Shown here in pieces: positions 10,183 through 18,652 of a stretch of DNA of 64,000 nt (positions are counted from its first letter, which is position 1; the number at the start of each line of letters is the position of its first letter). The notes beneath the pieces were generated by a model. It was not told where the DNA came from, did not search any database, and worked only from the letters and a program-made list of their open reading frames with translations. The position numbers were made by a program, and so were the translations under genes. The stretch lies in assembly GCF_008806755.1 (NCBI RefSeq), contig NZ_WAAU01000008.1, positions 694,964 through 758,963 on the forward strand, given 5' to 3'. This stretch comes from Tenacibaculum aiptasiae. GTDB taxonomy: Bacteria; Bacteroidota; Bacteroidia; Flavobacteriales; Flavobacteriaceae.

Positions 10183-12148
10183 GACAATAAATATAAATTT
10201 AGGCGGATTTTTCTTCCATATAGATGAAACTGCTTATCAAAAACTAAAACGCTATTTAGACGCCATTTCTCGTTCTTTAAGCGATGATCCTCAAGGAAAA
10301 AATGAAATTATTTCTGACATAGAAGCACGTATTAGTGAGTTATTATCAGAGAGAATTACTGACGCTCGTCAAGTGGTTAATGAAAGTGATATTGATGAAG
10401 TTATTACTATTATGGGACAGCCAGAAGATTATGCTGAAGCTGAAGATAGTTTTAATGATAGCACCTCTTATTCTCAAAGAAGAAACAGAACTAGTAAAAA
10501 ACTTTTTAGAGATGGTGATGATAAATTTTTAGGTGGAGTTTGTGCTGGTTTAGCTCATTATGCTGGTATAGATGTAATCTGGGTAAGATTATTAACTTTA
10601 GTTTTAATGTTTGGAGCTGGATTTGGTTTTATCGCTTATTTTATCCTTTGGATATTATTACCTGAAGCTAAGACCACTACTGAAAAATTACAGATGGAAG
10701 GTGAAGCTGTAAATATTGATAACATTGAAAAAAAAATTCGTAACGAGTTTGAAAACCTATCATCAAAGTTAAAAGATGGTGCTAATGACCTATCTGATAA
10801 AATTTCGAGTGCAGATTATGAAAAGTTAAAAGCTAAAACTTCTTCTGGATTTCAAGATTTTATAGATACTATGGGTAAAATATTACTAGCTGTATTTAAA
10901 GTTTTTGGAAAATTCATGGGAGTTTTACTAATCTTTATTGCTGGTATAACAATCATATCATTATTATTAGGAATATTTTCAATTGGAAGTTTAGAATTTT
11001 TGGACTTTGATAATGATATGGTTCATTACCCTCCATTTTTCTATGGATCAACTTTACCTAAATGGTTATTATCAATATTCTTATTTATTTTAATAGGAAT
11101 TCCATTTATAGTTCTATTCATCTTAGGATTAAGAATCTTATCTCCTAATGTAAAAAAACTAAGCACTCCAGCTATCTTAACTTTATTTGGAGTATGGTTA
11201 GTATCATTATTAGCTGTAGGCTTCTCTGGTATAGAATATGCTACAACACATGCATATGAAGGAACCAATGTAACTAAACATAGTATAACTTATACTAAAG
11301 AAGAACCTTTAAAACTACGAGTTGTTAATGATGATAATATATATTACAACCATAACTTACGTAACAGAAGTAATTCTGTAGGTGTATATGTTAACGATAA
11401 AGAAATGAAATATTCTAATGATATTAATATTGATGTTCGCAAGAGTGAAACAGGAAATGCTTATATAGAAATTAAGAAAACATCAAAAGGAAGAAGAAGA
11501 AGCAAAGCGAATGATAATGCTGAAACCATTCAGTATAACTTTAAATCTGCCAACAACACTATTGTTTTTGATGCATTCTTTTTAAGTGAATATAAAAACA
11601 TGTGGAAAGACGAAGAAATTAGAGCTACTTTATTCATTCCAGAAGGTACAACAGTTTATTTTGAAGGATCAACACGTAGATTTTTAGACGATGTTAGAAA
11701 TACTCAAGATATTTATGATAGAGATATGGCTAATCATCATTTCAAAATGACTTCTAAAGGTTTTGAATGTACAGATTGTGACTATAATAGTAATGATAAT
11801 AACGAAGAAGAAAATGACAGAAATTCAAATAATGATGAAGATATCAGTTTTCTATTCGATAGCACAATTAATGATTTAAAAGCTGAATTTATTATCAGTA
11901 AACAAACAACTAAAAATGAATTAGAAAAATTAGTTACATGGTTTAAAAACAAAAGAAACATTGATATTGAAATCATCAATCCGAAATATGATTTAGACAA
12001 TATGATAGACAAGGTATTGTTAAAAATAAACTGTAACGATGGATACATTGGAGAAATCAGGATTTCTAACAACACTTTAGAAACTATTCCAAAAGGATTT
12101 AGAAGACTTTATAACGAAGACGGTCAATTAGCCTTTAAAACTTGGTAA
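10175..12148 (+). CDS. PspC domain-containing membrane protein
   Basis: 657-residue membrane protein. Residues 1-65 (LGGFFFHIDETAYQKLKRYL and following) form a helical N-terminal region seen in proteins paired with PadR regulators. Residues about 107-168 are a PspC domain (KKLFRDGDDKFLGGVCAGLAHY, then two hydrophobic stretches ending in LWILLPEA). After a charged helical linker come further membrane segments (about 235-365) and a soluble beta-rich C-terminal half with an Asn/Asp/Glu-rich patch near residue 535. PspC proteins act in the phage-shock/envelope stress response, but here there is no PspA in the window. It overlaps padR by 8 bp and is followed by an NTF2-like gene. Confidence 0.9.
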   Translation: MNKTININLGGFFFHIDETAYQKLKRYLDAISRSLSDDPQGKNEIISDIEARISELLSERITDARQVVNESDIDEVITIMGQPEDYAEAEDSFNDSTSYSQRRNRTSKKLFRDGDDKFLGGVCAGLAHYAGIDVIWVRLLTLVLMFGAGFGFIAYFILWILLPEAKTTTEKLQMEGEAVNIDNIEKKIRNEFENLSSKLKDGANDLSDKISSADYEKLKAKTSSGFQDFIDTMGKILLAVFKVFGKFMGVLLIFIAGITIISLLLGIFSIGSLEFLDFDNDMVHYPPFFYGSTLPKWLLSIFLFILIGIPFIVLFILGLRILSPNVKKLSTPAILTLFGVWLVSLLAVGFSGIEYATTHAYEGTNVTKHSITYTKEEPLKLRVVNDDNIYYNHNLRNRSNSVGVYVNDKEMKYSNDINIDVRKSETGNAYIEIKKTSKGRRRSKANDNAETIQYNFKSANNTIVFDAFFLSEYKNMWKDEEIRATLFIPEGTTVYFEGSTRRFLDDVRNTQDIYDRDMANHHFKMTSKGFECTDCDYNSNDNNEEENDRNSNNDEDISFLFDSTINDLKAEFIISKQTTKNELEKLVTWFKNKRNIDIEIINPKYDLDNMIDKVLLKINCNDGYIGEIRISNNTLETIPKGFRRLYNEDGQLAFKTW

Positions 12149-12167
12149 TAATTTAAAATAAAAAACT

Positions 12168-12674
12168 ATGGATGCTATTTTCGATTTCTTTTTTAACGGA
12201 AACTTTTTTCTAAAAATCTTAACCTATATATATACGTTTTTTATATCGTTTTTTATGAATGGACAGGTTAAAGAAATTCCTGAATACAAACCTGCTGATG
12301 TTAATTTACATAACCAAATTGTAAAAATGGATAGTATCTATTTTAATGCTTACAATACATGTGATATGAAAACACAAGCAAATATTATAGATGAAGATAT
12401 TGAGTTTTTTCATGATAAAGCTGGATTAGCTACTTCTAAAAAAGAACTATTAGAAGCTTTAGAAAAAAATATTTGCGGTAAAGTTACACGTACTTTAATA
12501 AAAGGAAGCATAGAAGTATACCCTATTGAGAACTATGGAGCTGTTCAAATAGGATACCATAAGTTTTTTAACAAACAAGAGTCCAATCAAAAATCAATAC
12601 CAAGCAAATTCATTAATATTTGGAAAAAAGAAAACAATAACTGGAAAATAACAAGAGTTATTAGCCTACATTAA
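12168..12674 (+). CDS. NTF2-like/DUF4440 family protein with N-terminal membrane segment
   Basis: 168 residues. An N-terminal hydrophobic segment (about residues 13-30) anchors or exports the protein, and residues about 45-168 look like an NTF2/SnoaL fold of the DUF4440 type: a helix with DSIYFNAYNTCD, the strand ending in DEDIEFFHDKAGLATSKKEL, and the C-terminal strands WKKENNNWKITRVISLH. Function is unknown; such domains serve as small enzymes or binding modules. It is the last gene of the DUF4870-PadR-PspC operon (19 bp after the PspC gene) and is followed by a terminator. Confidence 0.8.
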   Translation: MDAIFDFFFNGNFFLKILTYIYTFFISFFMNGQVKEIPEYKPADVNLHNQIVKMDSIYFNAYNTCDMKTQANIIDEDIEFFHDKAGLATSKKELLEALEKNICGKVTRTLIKGSIEVYPIENYGAVQIGYHKFFNKQESNQKSIPSKFINIWKKENNNWKITRVISLH

Positions 12675-12753
12675 AATATAGTTCACGCTAAAAACATTAG
12701 TTCATTAGTTAGCTAACTCTAATGATACTAATACTTGGTTTTATTAGTTTACT

Positions 12754-12787
12754 AGCCAAAGCTTTACAGCTTTGGCTTTTCTTTTTC
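12754..12787 (+). terminator. Intrinsic terminator of the PspC operon
   Basis: Perfect 10-bp stem AGCCAAAGCT/AGCTTTGGCT (12754-12763 and 12768-12777) with loop TTAC, followed by TTTCTTTTTC. Confidence 0.85.
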
Positions 12788-12806
12788 AATCTATTTCAGT
12801 AAGTAA

Positions 12807-14903
12807 TTAGCTAATATTACTCCAAAGACCACTTGTTTTTTGAAGCTGAGTATACGTTTTTAATAACCCTCTGTGTTCTGGTTTAGACAAGGCTGCGTCT
12901 TCTTGTAAAACCTTTATAGCTATTTGCCTTGCTACATGCAAAATAGGACTATCTTTAACTACATCGGCTATTTTTAAATTGAGCACACCACTTTGTTGAG
13001 TTCCCATAATATTTCCGGGTCCTCGAAGTTTCAAATCTACCTCTGCAATTTTAAAACCATCTGTGGTATCAACCATAGTTTGCAAACGAGTTTTACCGTC
13101 TGAAGACAATTTATAACTGGATAATAAAATACAATAACTCTGTTCTGCTCCACGCCCTACTCTACCTCTTAATTGATGCAACTGACTTAAACCAAAACGC
13201 TCAGCACTTTCTATGACCATTACCGATGCATTAGGTACATTTACCCCCACCTCAATAACTGTAGTAGCCACCATTATTTGCGTTTCACCATTTACAAAAC
13301 GATCCATTTCATATTCCTTATCAGCAGGTTTCATTTGACCATGAACAATACTGATTTGATATTTTGGAGAAGGAAAATCGCGAACAATACTTTCATAACC
13401 ATCCATCAAATCTTTATAATCCATTGCTTCTGACTCTTGAATTAACGGATATACTACATATGCTTGACGTCCTTTGGCTATTTCATCTTTTAAAAATTTA
13501 AAAACTCCTAAACGATTGCTATCATATCTATGAACTGTTTTAATTTCCTTACGCCCTGGAGGGAGTTCATCAATTACAGAAATATCTAAATCGCCATACA
13601 CAGACATTGCCAATGTTCTTGGAATTGGAGTAGCCGTCATTACCAATACATGTGGAGGTAAATCGTTTTTTTGCCACATTTTAGAACGTTGAGCAACCCC
13701 AAAACGATGTTGTTCATCAATAATAGAAATACCTAAATTTTTAAACTGAACCTTATCTTCTAAAATAGCGTGTGTGCCAATTAAAATATGTAAAGTCCCA
13801 TCTTCTAATCCTTGATGAATTTCTCTTCGTTTTTTAGTTTTACTCGAACCAGTTAATAGCTCTACTTTTATAGAAGTTTCCGATAATAATTCAACAATTC
13901 CATTATAATGTTGAATTGCCAAAATCTCTGTAGGTGCCATAATGGTAGCTTGATAGCCATTATCAATTGCAATTAGCATCGATAATAAAGCTACAATTGT
14001 TTTTCCAGAACCAACATCACCTTGTAATAACCTATTCATATGGGCACCAGAACCAACATCTTTTCGAATCTCTTTTAGTACTCTTTTCTGAGCATTGGTT
14101 AAACTAAAAGGTAGGTGATTATTATAAAAATTCGTAAACTCTTCACCAACATGTTCAAAAACATATCCTTTTATTTTTGATTTTCGTATCAGTTTCTTTT
14201 GTAGCAACTGTACTTGAATAAAAAATAGTTCTTCAAACTTTAATCGATATTGAGCTTTTGCTAATAACTCCTGACTCTTTGGAAAGTGAATATTTAATAG
14301 CGATTCTCTTTTTCCTAATAACTGGTTTTCATTTAACATATAAGTTGGAAGCGCTTCTTCAATACTACTATAAACCTGTTGTAACAAGTTTTGAATCATA
14401 GTACGCATCATTTTATTGCTAATTCCTTTGTTGGTCAGTTTTTCGGTAGAAGGATATACAGGTTGCATAGACATTTGCAACTTACTTTTATATTCTCTCA
14501 CTGTTTCCATCTCTGGATGAGGCATGCTAGCACTACCATTATACCAGTTTAGCTTTCCATAAATTACATAAGGAGTATCAATTTTTAAACTATCCTTTAT
14601 CCATTTAGCTCCTTTAAACCAAACCAATTCAATAGAACCAGTAGCATCATAAAATGTAGCAACTAACCTACTCCCTCTTTTTTGCTTTACAGTTTTAACA
14701 CCTCTTATCTTCCCAACTATCTGAACTTCTGATGAATTTTGCTGTAGTTGATTAATTGTATAAAATTGAGTCTTATCAATATATCTAAAGGGAAAAAGGC
14801 TTAATAAATCATTGCAAGTTCTTATACCTAGTTCAGAATATAATAACTCTGCTCTAGCTACACTAACACCTTTTATATATGTTATTGGATGATTTAAATT
14901 CAT
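12807..14903 (-). CDS. recG: ATP-dependent DNA helicase RecG
   Basis: Superfamily 2 helicase that regresses stalled replication forks and branch-migrates Holliday junctions. The 698 residues carry the N-terminal wedge/OB domain (about 55-150, with YIDKTQFYTINQLQ), helicase motif I GDVGSGKT (295-302), motif Ia MAPTEILAIQHY, motif II DEQH (396-399) followed by RFGVAQR, motif III TATPIPRT, and the C-terminal lobe with VIEVGVNVPNA and LHQLRGRVGRG. The length is normal. It is transcribed divergently from the rRNA methyltransferase gene, 61 bp away. Confidence 0.97.
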   Translation of the reverse strand: MNLNHPITYIKGVSVARAELLYSELGIRTCNDLLSLFPFRYIDKTQFYTINQLQQNSSEVQIVGKIRGVKTVKQKRGSRLVATFYDATGSIELVWFKGAKWIKDSLKIDTPYVIYGKLNWYNGSASMPHPEMETVREYKSKLQMSMQPVYPSTEKLTNKGISNKMMRTMIQNLLQQVYSSIEEALPTYMLNENQLLGKRESLLNIHFPKSQELLAKAQYRLKFEELFFIQVQLLQKKLIRKSKIKGYVFEHVGEEFTNFYNNHLPFSLTNAQKRVLKEIRKDVGSGAHMNRLLQGDVGSGKTIVALLSMLIAIDNGYQATIMAPTEILAIQHYNGIVELLSETSIKVELLTGSSKTKKRREIHQGLEDGTLHILIGTHAILEDKVQFKNLGISIIDEQHRFGVAQRSKMWQKNDLPPHVLVMTATPIPRTLAMSVYGDLDISVIDELPPGRKEIKTVHRYDSNRLGVFKFLKDEIAKGRQAYVVYPLIQESEAMDYKDLMDGYESIVRDFPSPKYQISIVHGQMKPADKEYEMDRFVNGETQIMVATTVIEVGVNVPNASVMVIESAERFGLSQLHQLRGRVGRGAEQSYCILLSSYKLSSDGKTRLQTMVDTTDGFKIAEVDLKLRGPGNIMGTQQSGVLNLKIADVVKDSPILHVARQIAIKVLQEDAALSKPEHRGLLKTYTQLQKTSGLWSNIS

Positions 14904-14938
14904 TAAAAACGAAAATACAAAAAGCCATTAAAATCAAC

Positions 14939-14946
14939 TATCTTTG
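14939..14946 (+). promoter_or_regulatory. -7 promoter element of the RsmB-type methyltransferase gene
   Basis: TATCTTTG matches the Bacteroidetes -7 consensus TAnnTTTG exactly and lies 18 bp before the ATG at 14965. No clear TTTG -33 element is seen at the expected distance. Confidence 0.55.
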
Positions 14947-14964
14947 CACTCTTAAATTCATCAA

Positions 14965-16176
14965 ATGAGATTACATAGAAATTTAGTTTACGCAGTAATA
15001 GATAGTTTGCGTGACGTTTTTAATGAAGAGGTTTATGCTGATAAAGCTGTAGAGAAAGCATTAAAGAGAGATAAGCGATGGGGAGCACGTGATAGAAAGT
15101 TTGTTGCTGAAACAATTTATGACATTGTACGATGGAAACGATTATATGCAGAAATTGCCAATGTAAAGGCTCCATATTCGAGACCAGACCTTTGGCGTTT
15201 GTTTGTAGTTTGGTGTGTATTAAGAGGTATTAAATTACCAGATTGGAATCAAATTGAAGAAACTCCAACTAGAAGAATTAAAGGGAAATTTGATGAACTT
15301 TCTCAAATTAGAAAATTTAGAGAGTCTATTCCTGATTGGATTGATGAACTTGGAGTTCAAGAATTAGGAGAAGAAGTTTGGACGAAAGAAATTGCAGCTT
15401 TAAATAAAAAAGCAGATGTTATTTTACGTACCAACACTTTAAATATATCTAAAGAAAGTTTACAAAAACAATTAAGATCTGAAAATATAGATACTGAATT
15501 TGTTAAAGGATGTGATGATGCTTTACGTTTAGTTGAAAGAGCTAATGTATTTAAAACTGAAGCTTTTCATAATGGACTTTTTGAAGTTCAAGATGCTTCT
15601 TCTCAATTAGTAGCTTCTTATTTAGATGTTGAACCAGGTATGAAAGTAGTGGATACTTGTGCTGGAGCTGGAGGAAAAACATTGCACTTAGCTTCTTTAA
15701 TGAAAAACAAAGGGCAAATTATTGCTATGGATATTTATGAAAGTAAATTGAAAAAACTAAAAATTAGAGCTCGTAGAAACAAAGTTCACAATATTGATAC
15801 TAAAGTTATCGATTCTACCAAAGTAATTAAAAAATTACACGGAAAAGCCGATAGAGTATTAATTGATGCTCCTTGTTCTGGTTTAGGTGTTATTCGTAGA
15901 AATCCAGATAGTAAGTGGAAATTACAACCTGAATTTTTAGATAACATTAAAGAAGTACAACAAAAAGTTTTACAACAATACTCTAAGATGGTAAAACCTG
16001 GAGGGAAATTAGTTTATGCTACTTGTTCTGTTTTACCTTCTGAAAATCAACAACAAGTTGAATTCTTTTTAGCTTCTGACGAAGGGAAAGATTTTACTTT
16101 TGTAAAAGATCATAAAGTCTTAGCACATCAATTTGGCTTTGATGGTTTTTACATGGCTTTATTAGAAAGAAAATAA
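14965..16176 (+). CDS. RsmB/NOP family 16S rRNA m5C methyltransferase
   Basis: SAM-dependent RNA cytosine-5 methyltransferase, most like RsmB (C967 of 16S rRNA). Residues 1-150 are an RsmB-like helical N-terminal region; the catalytic domain has the SAM-binding motif VVDTCAGAGGKTLHLASLM, the motif IV cysteine in LIDAPCSGLGVIRRNPD and the catalytic motif VI cysteine in YATCSVLPSENQ, with both cysteines of the NOP/RsmB mechanism present. FEVQDASSQL before motif I is also typical. At 403 residues it is slightly shorter than E. coli RsmB (429). It is transcribed alone, divergently from recG. Confidence 0.92.
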   Translation: MRLHRNLVYAVIDSLRDVFNEEVYADKAVEKALKRDKRWGARDRKFVAETIYDIVRWKRLYAEIANVKAPYSRPDLWRLFVVWCVLRGIKLPDWNQIEETPTRRIKGKFDELSQIRKFRESIPDWIDELGVQELGEEVWTKEIAALNKKADVILRTNTLNISKESLQKQLRSENIDTEFVKGCDDALRLVERANVFKTEAFHNGLFEVQDASSQLVASYLDVEPGMKVVDTCAGAGGKTLHLASLMKNKGQIIAMDIYESKLKKLKIRARRNKVHNIDTKVIDSTKVIKKLHGKADRVLIDAPCSGLGVIRRNPDSKWKLQPEFLDNIKEVQQKVLQQYSKMVKPGGKLVYATCSVLPSENQQQVEFFLASDEGKDFTFVKDHKVLAHQFGFDGFYMALLERK

Positions 16177-16201
16177 GAATTAAATTATTTCTACATAAAA
16201 T

Positions 16202-16238
16202 AAAAAGGCTCGAGATTTCTAAATCTCGAGCCTTTTTT
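16202..16238. terminator. Bidirectional terminator
   Basis: The palindrome GGCTCGAGATTT/AAATCTCGAGCC (16207-16218 and 16221-16232) is flanked by an A-run and a T-run. It ends the methyltransferase gene and could also stop transcripts from the LysM gene on the other strand. The 120 bp between it and the LysM stop codon show nothing else. Confidence 0.85.
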
Positions 16239-16360
16239 CAATCAACTATTAAAAACTAACTAATCACTAAACTAACTGTTAAGTAATTACACTTATATGA
16301 CGACAACTTTTTCAAATTGTTACAGTTATTGTTTTTAGTTTAACACTATTTTAAGATTGA

Positions 16361-16963
16361 TTATTTAACTCTTAATTTTTGACCAACCATAATAGTTGCT
16401 TTTTTTAAGTTATTTAGTTTTTTTAATTCTTCTACCGATAATTTATAATTCATAGCCACTCTATATAATGTTTCTCCTGATAAAACGATATGGTACTTAA
16501 ATCCAACATTCTTTTTCTCTGTTTTATCGTAATACCCATAATCATCGTCGTGATCATGGTCATGGTTTAAAACATTAACATCTCCATTATAAAAAGCTTT
16601 CTTTTCTTGCTGATTGTGAGCATATCCTAAAATAACTTCCTCTCCTACTTCTATTTTAGATTTAGAAAAACTGTTCAACTCATGAAGCTTTGCAATATCA
16701 AAACTATATTTTTTTGCTATTGAAATTAAAGTTTCGCCCTCTTTTACAATATGAATTATTGTTGGATCAAATACAGTGTCTTCTATAGGTTTTAATGCTG
16801 GAGTTTTTGGATATCTTTTTGAAATTTTACCTGTTACCAAATTTTTATAAGCTCTTTTTCCATTTTGTTGAATTCTGGTCCATCCTTCTGGTAATCCTTT
16901 TTTTTGTGCATAACTATTAACCCCCATCAATAGCAAGAGTATAAAACTCAATTTTATTTTCAT
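16361..16963 (-). CDS. Secreted protein with two LysM domains
   Basis: 200 residues from the ATG at 16963: a signal peptide (MKIKLSFILLLLMGVNSYAQ), a short WW-like segment (LPEGWTRIQQNGKRAYKNLVTG), a first LysM (HIVKEGETLISIAKKYSFDI... VGEEVILGY), a linker with an unusual HDHDHDDD run, and a C-terminal second LysM (YHIVLSGETLYRVAMNYKLS... VGQKLRVK). It should bind peptidoglycan or related glycans in the periplasm. The reading frame continues to 16999, but a -7 promoter box at 16997-17004 makes the downstream start, which yields a clean signal peptide, the right choice. Confidence 0.88.
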   Translation of the reverse strand: MKIKLSFILLLLMGVNSYAQKKGLPEGWTRIQQNGKRAYKNLVTGKISKRYPKTPALKPIEDTVFDPTIIHIVKEGETLISIAKKYSFDIAKLHELNSFSKSKIEVGEEVILGYAHNQQEKKAFYNGDVNVLNHDHDHDDDYGYYDKTEKKNVGFKYHIVLSGETLYRVAMNYKLSVEELKKLNNLKKATIMVGQKLRVK

Positions 16964-16996
16964 TGCTTTATTTTTTAATCCCCTTTTGTTGTTCTT

Positions 16997-17004
16997 CAAA
17001 TATA
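16997..17004 (-). promoter_or_regulatory. -7 promoter element of the LysM gene
   Basis: On the minus strand the sequence reads TATATTTG, an exact TAnnTTTG match, 33 bp upstream of the chosen ATG at 16963. Confidence 0.5.
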
Positions 17005-17077
17005 TAATAATTTTTAAATTTTGATTTATAGCTCTTTATAAGTATTTTTAGAAATCAACTAACGTAAATTTCAACTT

Positions 17078-17512
17078 ATGACTAATTCAAACAAACCTCA
17101 AAAACGATTCTGGGTTATTGCTGTTATTTCTCTACTATGGAATGGTATGGGAGTAAATCAATACTTACAGCAAGCATACAACACTGATGCTTTTAAAGCC
17201 ATGTATCCTGATGAAAAAGTAATGGAGATGGTACAAAACACCCCTTCTTGGGCAATGGCTGCTTTTGCTCTTGCTGTTTTTGGTGGCTTTATAGGTAGTA
17301 TCTTTTTATTACTTCGCAGAAAATTAGCAAAACCTATGTTTTTAATTTCTTTAGTAGCTATTGTAATACAAATGTTTTACAATCTTTTTATGAGTGGAGC
17401 TATGGAAGTTTATGGTCCAGGAGCTGTAATTATGCCTATTATGGTTATTGGCTTTGCTTTATTTATCTTATGGTATACTAAAAGATCTGAAGCTAAAGGG
17501 ATATTGTCTTAG
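17078..17512 (+). CDS. Four-helix integral membrane protein of unknown function
   Basis: 144 residues with four predicted membrane helices: FWVIAVISLLWNGMGVNQYL, the segment around WAMAAFALAVFGGFIGSIF, PMFLISLVAIVIQMFYNLF and VIMPIMVIGFALFILWY. Between helices 1 and 2 lies a soluble loop with AYNTDAFKAMYPDEKVMEMV. I recognise it as a small conserved family of flavobacteria, at times labelled a sugar transporter in databases, but nothing in the sequence supports transport. It is a single gene between a divergent LysM gene and a convergent MaoC gene. Confidence 0.8.
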   Translation: MTNSNKPQKRFWVIAVISLLWNGMGVNQYLQQAYNTDAFKAMYPDEKVMEMVQNTPSWAMAAFALAVFGGFIGSIFLLLRRKLAKPMFLISLVAIVIQMFYNLFMSGAMEVYGPGAVIMPIMVIGFALFILWYTKRSEAKGILS

Positions 17513-17525
17513 AAAATTATAAAAT

Positions 17526-17558
17526 ATAAAAGCTGTCTTTTACAAGACAGCTTTTTTT
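17526..17558. terminator. Bidirectional terminator
   Basis: Stem AGCTGTCTT/AAGACAGCT (17531-17539 and 17544-17552) with a 4-nt loop, A-rich on the left and a T-run on the right. It separates the four-helix gene from the convergent MaoC gene and its right end reaches the MaoC stop codon. Confidence 0.85.
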
Positions 17559-18018
17559 ATTCTAATAAAACAAAAATAAACTCCGCTACACAGGCTGGTT
17601 TTTCTTGTCCTTTTATTTCTACTAAGCAATCAAAAGTTAGTTTTTTACCATTACTAAAATCTTCAATTTCCTTTAAAGAACTGACCAATCTTAATTGACT
17701 ATTAACTGGGACTGGGTTGGGAAAACGAACTTTATTTAAACCGTAATTCAATCCCATTTTTACACTTTTAATTTCTATTAAATCTGAAATTAACTCAGAC
17801 AACATCGAAACTGACATAAATCCATGTGCAATAGTTGTTCCTGTTGGTGAATATTTAGCTGCTTTTTCTTCATCTACATGAATCCATTGTTTGTCTAAAG
17901 TAGCATTTGCAAAATCATTTATCATTTCCTGAGTTACTGTAAACCATTCTCCTACTGGTAATGATTTTCCTTTTAAACTATGCAATGCATCTAAATTTTC
18001 AAATACTAATTTCTCCAT
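17557..18018 (-). CDS. MaoC family dehydratase, (R)-specific enoyl-CoA hydratase-like
   Basis: 153 residues with a hotdog fold. The MaoC active-site pattern is present: DKQWIHVDEEKAAKYSPTGTTIAHGF supplies the Asp and His dyad and the conserved glycines of the hydratase-2 motif. The length and motif resemble the NodN/PhaJ group, which hydrates trans-2-enoyl-CoA. The pathway is not indicated by neighbours. It is the last gene of a helicase-TRIC-MaoC run on the minus strand, 13 bp after the TRIC gene. Confidence 0.88.
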   Translation of the reverse strand: MEKLVFENLDALHSLKGKSLPVGEWFTVTQEMINDFANATLDKQWIHVDEEKAAKYSPTGTTIAHGFMSVSMLSELISDLIEIKSVKMGLNYGLNKVRFPNPVPVNSQLRLVSSLKEIEDFSNGKKLTFDCLVEIKGQEKPACVAEFIFVLLE

Positions 18019-18031
18019 TTGTTATAACTAA

Positions 18032-18652
18032 TTATTTACCAAGTATATCCTTTTTTATTTTTGGTAACTCTAATTCATATTTAACAACAACGGTTCTTAT
18101 TATTATGATAGCTGCTGCCGATAAAATAAATCGCAAATCTTCATTCAGATTAAAATTACCTAAAATTAAATATATAACTCCTCCTGCCAAACAAGCAGAG
18201 GCATAAATTTCTTTTTTAAAGATTAGAGGAACTTTTCTAGTAAGAACATCTCTAATTACTCCTCCAAAAACAGCAGATACCATTCCCATAACTAAAGCTA
18301 CAAACGGATGCAATTCATAACTCAATCCTTTTTGTAGGCCTAATAAAGTGAACACACTAATTCCAATAGTATCAAACAGAAACATTGTTTTACGCAAAGG
18401 AGCTATTTTACTTCTAAATAAAAATGTTACTCCTACAGCAGTTAAAATTGTCCAGATATAATTAATATCACCAATCCAATTTATAGGATGCGCATTAATT
18501 AAAACATCACGTATCATCCCACCTCCTACTGCGGTAACAAAAGCAATAATAATGACTCCAAATACATCGAAGTCTTTTTTCATTGCTACCAATGCTCCAC
18601 TTATTGCAAAAGCAAAAGTTCCTGCGATATCTATAGCATAAATGATACTCAT
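18032..18652 (-). CDS. Trimeric intracellular cation (TRIC) channel family protein
   Basis: 206-residue membrane protein of the TRIC/UPF0126 family (YicG-like). It shows the internal repeat of the family: DIAGTFAFAISGALVAMKK and TAVGGGMIRDVLI in the first half, DTIGISVFTLLGLQKGL and AVFGGVIRDVL in the second, with about seven hydrophobic helices. The glycine-rich GGGMIRDVL and GGVIRDVL kinks are the ones that line the pore. It forms homotrimeric monovalent-cation channels in the inner membrane. Its ATG follows the helicase stop codon with no gap, so the two genes are likely cotranscribed. Confidence 0.92.
   Translation of the reverse strand: MSIIYAIDIAGTFAFAISGALVAMKKDFDVFGVIIIAFVTAVGGGMIRDVLINAHPINWIGDINYIWTILTAVGVTFLFRSKIAPLRKTMFLFDTIGISVFTLLGLQKGLSYELHPFVALVMGMVSAVFGGVIRDVLTRKVPLIFKKEIYASACLAGGVIYLILGNFNLNEDLRFILSAAAIIIIRTVVVKYELELPKIKKDILGK

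Noticed and set aside
16964..16999. ATG at 16999 as the start of the LysM gene
   Set aside because: The extra 12 residues precede the signal peptide, and the -7 box overlaps this start.
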